NCBI GenBank assembly: GCA_900546675.1 | Contig: URDQ01000067.1 | Span: 1 to 9,528, forward strand | Length of the DNA: 9,528 nt | Direction: 5' to 3' | From: an uncultured Porphyromonas sp. | GTDB taxonomy: Bacteria > Bacteroidota > Bacteroidia > Bacteroidales > Porphyromonadaceae | Part shown: positions 6,441 through 9,528 of the stretch, one piece after another | Layout of the letters: each line of letters starts with the position of its first letter | How positions within the stretch are numbered: the first letter of the stretch is position 1 | Notes under the pieces: model-generated | Databases searched by the model: none | The model's input: only the letters and a program-made list of their open reading frames with translations | What the model was told of the DNA's origin: nothing | Position numbers and translations under genes: made by a program

Positions 6441-9122
6441 TTAGGGTACAAGAATCTTGTAGGAGTCTGTGCCAATGAGTACAATAATCGTACAACCAGA
6501 CATATTGGAAAGCGGTATTCGATAGACGCCATCACTAGAGGGTTCTGCTCGGTATAAGATAGCACCGTCTGTAGCGTACAGTGTCACTGTGTCATACTCA
6601 GCTCCCGTGATAACAAGCGTATGATCCTCAAGGAGCGCTATCTGAGGGAGATCCGTACGGGTTATCTGCGTCGTACTAGTGAAGCCATCGAAAGGTATCC
6701 CCGCACCATCATTGACACCCCCTTGGTAATCCTTAGGGATCCATCCCTTAGCTTTAGCCAAATCGATGTCTGACACCATAGGGTGGTTTTGCTCTTTAGG
6801 AGCGGAGCTGTTGATAATCATCAAGTTCTCATAGGCATCCTTAGGTATCTCTCTTAGGGAGGTCACTAGAGCTGTCATCTGCTCGCCCTTGATTTGGTTC
6901 TCGTAGCAGTATAGCTCCTCGATAGATTTGTTTTTGCTTAGATCTAGCATAGTCAAAAGATTGCCTTGACAGTGCAAAGTGGTCAATAGCTGGAGTGGCG
7001 TCAAGTCTAGTGCGGCGAGTTTATTGTTTGCACACTTTAGTGTCGTCATATAAGGCGTTGCTCCAAGTTCTAGAGAGGTTAAAGCATTCCCTCCACAGAG
7101 CAACTCCTCGACATTAGGCACCCCGGATAGGTCTAGTTGCGTTAGTTGATTGTTTGCACAGGCTACTCTAGTCAGATAGTCTAGATTGCCTAGGGTAAGT
7201 TTCGACAGCTTATTGTTGTAGCAGTCTACACCCGTGAGTGAGGAGCAGGCAGATAGATCCAGTTCAGAGAGACTACAGCCGTAGCACCATAGAGCGATTA
7301 GGTTTGTGGCCTGAGAGAGGTCTAGAGACTGCATATCCTTGTTGTTACTGCACCACAGCTTACTGAGATCAGGCGTTGCCGAGAGGTCTAAAGATGCAAT
7401 TTGGTTGTTGGAGCAGAGGAGCACCTCTAGGTGAGGAGCCTCTTGTAGATCTAGAGCCTTGATCTCATTGTTACTACAATCTAGTACAGAGAGCTTGTCA
7501 CAATCAGATAGCTGGAGGGTCGTAATCTGCGCATCGGTACACTCTAGCTCGGTGAGAAGTCCCTCTATAAAGATCGACTGAGCCGTAGTTGTGTACTCTT
7601 GCTCTTGGTCATTGCTCGGCATTTCTGCTATTCCAGTGAGAGTCACCTCGTCATCGTACTTCAGTCTCATACGGATTTTGGACCCGATAGGCAGATCAGT
7701 CTCAAGGGTTACACCAGGCTTCAGCTCGACAGCCTGCTCGACAATATTTGAGAAGTCTTGAAAAGCCTCAGCTTGCGCATATAGTTCCTTGGAGCCTTTA
7801 GGCACAAATAGAGTACCCTCTTGGAGTGTCGTGCGGTCGAAGCAAGATGCAAACGAACGGTCTACTATAGGAGGCGTAGTCGCCTTGATGTAGAGAGCCG
7901 TCAGCGGAGAGTATGCGAAGCATATGCGTCCTATATGCTCTATCTTAGACCCTATGGATACGCTCTCGAGAGCTTTGCAAAAGCTCAGCGCTCCTCGACC
8001 GATGCTTCGGACTGCATTAGGGATCTCTATCGACTTTAGTTGACGACACTGGAAGAATGCCGTAGCCTCGATCTCTTGGAGAGACTCAGGGAGTGTAATT
8101 CCCTCGAGAGGACTAACCGCAAAGGCTCCCTCTAGGATACACTCTACTCCTGCGGGTACCTGATAGCTTCCCTCCATCACTCGACCTGCTGGATAAGCAA
8201 CGAATTGCTTACCATCTGCAGATAGCAGACAGTTGTCGACCGCCTTGTACTTTGCATTGTTAGGAGCCACGGTGACTGTTGCTAGCGCTTTGCATTGATA
8301 GAAAGCATTCCGTCCCACCTCAATCACCGATGTGGGGATCTGTAGCGAAGTAAGTGCTTTGCAATTATTAAACGCACCATAACCGATTGTCTGCAAGCCC
8401 TCATTGAGTGTCAGCGTCGTAAGGTATGAGCAATTTTCCAGCGCATAGTCTCCGATACGTAATAGCTCAGAGGGCAGCTGTAGTGACGCTGTCTTATAGT
8501 GGACGTGTAGCAGCGTCTTGTCCACAAGATCCATCAACATCCCCTCTGTCGTGCGAAAGCGTGTACTCCCCTCCTCGACCTTGATCTCACCATAGACTCT
8601 AGAGAATGCGCCCTCACCAATTTGGGACAACTGCTTGCCCAGCAAAACTTGTGAGACCTTAGTGCAGTTGTAGAAAGCCTTGTAGCCGACAGTCTTGATC
8701 TGTCCTTGTAGCTTGAAGTCGCTCCTTAGAGCTGTACATCCATTGAAGGCATAGTCCCCTATAGAGGTCAGCGCCTCATTGAGAGTTATAGAGGTCAAAT
8801 CTTGGCAATTATAAAAAGCTGAGTCGCCAATGCTGACCAAGGTGTATGTCTGCCCATCGTAGGAGACACTATTGGGTAAAACTATATCTCCCCAATACTC
8901 CACCTCAGCGTCCGCTGGGACATCCTCTATCGAGCGAGGTATTAGGGCGACAGTCTTCGCCTCCTCATCGAGGATTCTAAAGCGCATTTTACAAGACTTG
9001 TCGTAAAAGCTAACGCCCTCACGACCAGATCTCGGATTATGATCACTCGCCCAAGCCCCAAGCATACTGAAGGTCAGCAATAGGGTCATAAAGAGTGTAC
9101 GCACAGCAAGAGTCGATTTCAT
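6441..9122 (-). CDS. Large secreted BspA/InlJ hybrid leucine-rich-repeat protein
   Basis: The 893-residue product has a signal peptide (MKSTLAVRTLFMTLLLTFSM, cleavage likely after AWA at about 26), an N-terminal domain, about eleven BspA-type LRRs of about 23 residues (96-414; pattern SIGDYAFNGCTALTSITLxxxLx, as in PF13306), a linker beta domain (about 465-520), eleven 21-22-residue cysteine-ladder LRRs (523-744), a cap (to about 805, containing KGWIPKDYQGG) and a C-terminal beta domain (about 831-893, DTVTLYATDGAILYRA...YKILVP) like a type IX secretion CTD. The ATG at 9122 was chosen because the signal peptide begins there; an upstream in-frame ATG (9185) would add 21 residues ahead of it. 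BspA-family LRR proteins mediate adhesion to host proteins and other bacteria, so a surface adhesin is the likely role; the ligand is unknown. It is the first gene of a two-gene LRR operon. Confidence 0.88.
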   Translation of the reverse strand: MKSTLAVRTLFMTLLLTFSMLGAWASDHNPRSGREGVSFYDKSCKMRFRILDEEAKTVALIPRSIEDVPADAEVEYWGDIVLPNSVSYDGQTYTLVSIGDSAFYNCQDLTSITLNEALTSIGDYAFNGCTALRSDFKLQGQIKTVGYKAFYNCTKVSQVLLGKQLSQIGEGAFSRVYGEIKVEEGSTRFRTTEGMLMDLVDKTLLHVHYKTASLQLPSELLRIGDYALENCSYLTTLTLNEGLQTIGYGAFNNCKALTSLQIPTSVIEVGRNAFYQCKALATVTVAPNNAKYKAVDNCLLSADGKQFVAYPAGRVMEGSYQVPAGVECILEGAFAVSPLEGITLPESLQEIEATAFFQCRQLKSIEIPNAVRSIGRGALSFCKALESVSIGSKIEHIGRICFAYSPLTALYIKATTPPIVDRSFASCFDRTTLQEGTLFVPKGSKELYAQAEAFQDFSNIVEQAVELKPGVTLETDLPIGSKIRMRLKYDDEVTLTGIAEMPSNDQEQEYTTTAQSIFIEGLLTELECTDAQITTLQLSDCDKLSVLDCSNNEIKALDLQEAPHLEVLLCSNNQIASLDLSATPDLSKLWCSNNKDMQSLDLSQATNLIALWCYGCSLSELDLSACSSLTGVDCYNNKLSKLTLGNLDYLTRVACANNQLTQLDLSGVPNVEELLCGGNALTSLELGATPYMTTLKCANNKLAALDLTPLQLLTTLHCQGNLLTMLDLSKNKSIEELYCYENQIKGEQMTALVTSLREIPKDAYENLMIINSSAPKEQNHPMVSDIDLAKAKGWIPKDYQGGVNDGAGIPFDGFTSTTQITRTDLPQIALLEDHTLVITGAEYDTVTLYATDGAILYRAEPSSDGVYRIPLSNMSGCTIIVLIGTDSYKILVP
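6891..7556 (-). repeat. Eleven cysteine-ladder LRRs in the hybrid LRR protein
   Basis: Consecutive units of 21 residues (one of 22, containing NNKDMQSLDLS) place Cys at position 6 every time: residues 528, 549, 570, 591, 613, 634, 655, 676, 697, 718 and 739 of the 893-aa protein. Typical units read LEVLLCSNNQIASLDLS and LTRVACANNQLTQLDLS. The last unit runs into the C-terminal cap, as in the neighbouring protein. Confidence 0.9.
7881..8837 (-). repeat. BspA-type LRR block in the hybrid LRR protein
   Basis: About eleven units with the core IGxxAFxxCxxLxxIxLxxxLx are visible, for example SIGDSAFYNCQDLTSITLNE, TIGYGAFNNCKALTSLQIP and EIEATAFFQCRQLKSIEIPN. A non-repeat insert (VYGEIKVEEGSTRFRTTEGM and on) follows the fourth unit, and another with NCLLSADGKQFVAYPAGR follows the seventh; both are usual in BspA-family proteins. 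Confidence 0.85.
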
Positions 9123-9328
9123 ATCTTTCGTTGGTTTAATGTTAGTCGTACGGATACCTATGTATATATAACAGGAGAATGGCAAGAGTCAGCAAGAGAC
9201 TCTAAATGGTTGCGCTAATATACAAATAAAACCCAACCCAAGCATTTCGGGCGAGACTGCTCAACGCAGCTGATTTCACGAGTAGTCCTCTAGGAGAGAT
9301 GGGGCACTCGTGTGAGCTGCTGACTCTA
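9123..9328 (-). promoter_or_regulatory. Structured 5' leader of the LRR operon (candidate)
   Basis: From the -7 box at 9334-9341 to the ATG at 9122 the transcript would carry about 205 untranslated nt. Visible structure: stem GCAGCT/AGCTGC (9266-9271 with 9315-9320) stacked through an internal loop on CACGAGT/ACTCGTG (9277-9283 with 9306-9312); a 6-bp hairpin AGAGTC/GACTCT (9185-9190 with 9198-9203, 7-nt loop); and a 10-bp long-range pairing AGAGTCAGCA/TGCTGACTCT (9185-9194 with 9318-9327). The last two share the arm at 9185-9190 and exclude each other. No known riboswitch consensus was recognised. The start codon is preceded by AACGAAAGAT, a weak ribosome-binding site, as is common in this phylum. 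Confidence 0.4.
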
Positions 9329-9333
9329 GGGTG

Positions 9334-9341
9334 CAAAGGTA
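9334..9341 (-). promoter_or_regulatory. Predicted promoter (-7 box TACCTTTG) for the LRR operon
   Basis: The minus strand reads TACCTTTGCACC, an exact TAnnTTTG match followed by the frequent pyrimidine-A step. No TTTG lies at the usual -33 spacing. It is the only perfect box seen upstream of the LRR operon; a poorer TTTATTTG at about 9223-9230 would give a shorter leader of about 95 nt. Confidence 0.5.
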
Positions 9342-9359
9342 ATATAGATGACCATCGAA

Positions 9360-9527
9360 CTAGCTCTCAACTGTACGCAATGTCCGCCTGTTGTCTCCAA
9401 ACGTTTCAGCAATCCATAAAGAGGCACGACACAACTTCTTGAGACTGTTGCATAAAGGCGAATCGCAGTGTTGCTTTCGGGATTCGGCTTCGGTCACATA
9501 CGAAGGTATGCTCCCTTCAGACCTCAC
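9360..9527 (-). other. Possible 3' end of a reading frame cut by the window edge; coding status doubtful
   Basis: One minus-strand frame stays open from the right edge for 55 codons (containing SYVTEAESRKQHC, SLKKLCRASLWIAETFGD and RTLRTVES) and ends at TAG 9360-9362. No family is recognised, the composition is unlike the neighbours, and the other frames close quickly. It may be the end of a small hypothetical gene or a translated intergenic repeat. Its stop lies 18 nt before the LRR promoter box, so if real it is upstream of that operon. Confidence 0.25.
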
Positions 9528-9528
9528 C

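Noticed and set aside
6437..6565. Longer N-terminus of the second LRR gene (start at 6565)
   Set aside because: It would overlap the upstream gene and bury the signal peptide 43 residues inside; the ATG at 6436 fits much better.
9440..9462. GAGACTGTTGCATAAAGG, which looks like an insertion-sequence terminal repeat
   Set aside because: No partner repeat, target duplication or transposase is visible, and the sequence runs off the window. The resemblance is from memory only.

Overview
The window looks like chromosomal DNA from a Bacteroidota bacterium, most likely Porphyromonas or a close relative. Three things point there: the gene order sigma-54 regulator / LptE / TPR protein / SecG, which I recall as common in Bacteroidales; several perfect copies of the Bacteroidota -7 promoter box TAnnTTTG in the right places; and a pair of secreted leucine-rich-repeat (LRR) proteins with type IX secretion-like C-termini, resembling BspA and InlJ-type proteins. 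The genus call is inference from memory and has not been searched. All eight convincing genes lie on the minus strand, so the window reads from right to left.

In reading order: (1) 9360-9528 holds only the end of a doubtful short reading frame that runs off the edge. (2) A perfect -7 box at 9334-9341 probably drives an LRR operon through a leader of about 205 nt with several inverted repeats. (3) Two secreted LRR proteins follow. The first (893 aa) joins a BspA-like LRR block to a block of 21-residue repeats with a cysteine at the same place in each repeat. The second (430 aa) begins 4 nt after the first and is a paralogue of only that second block. (4) After 45 nt, which contain a perfect -7 box almost touching the start codon and a 10-bp palindrome, comes an envelope cluster: a sigma-54-dependent activator, an LptE-like lipoprotein, a TPR-like protein and SecG. 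The first three overlap by a few bases, and SecG follows after 24 nt. (5) A 13-bp stem that pairs fully only in the minus-strand RNA ends this unit. (6) A new -7 box and a short leader with a stem-loop at its predicted 5' end drive serS and then smpB, 24 nt apart. (7) The last 249 nt contain palindromes and no convincing gene.

Functionally, the window combines surface display (LRR proteins, probably exported by Sec and then type IX secretion), outer-membrane and inner-membrane assembly (LptE for LPS insertion, SecG for the Sec channel) and translation with ribosome rescue (SerS, SmpB). No CRISPR array, tRNA, rRNA or complete insertion sequence was seen. No wholly new multi-gene system is evident. 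The most unusual items are the tandem cysteine-ladder LRR pair with its module fusion, the structured leader ahead of it, and the apparently leaderless sigma-54 activator.
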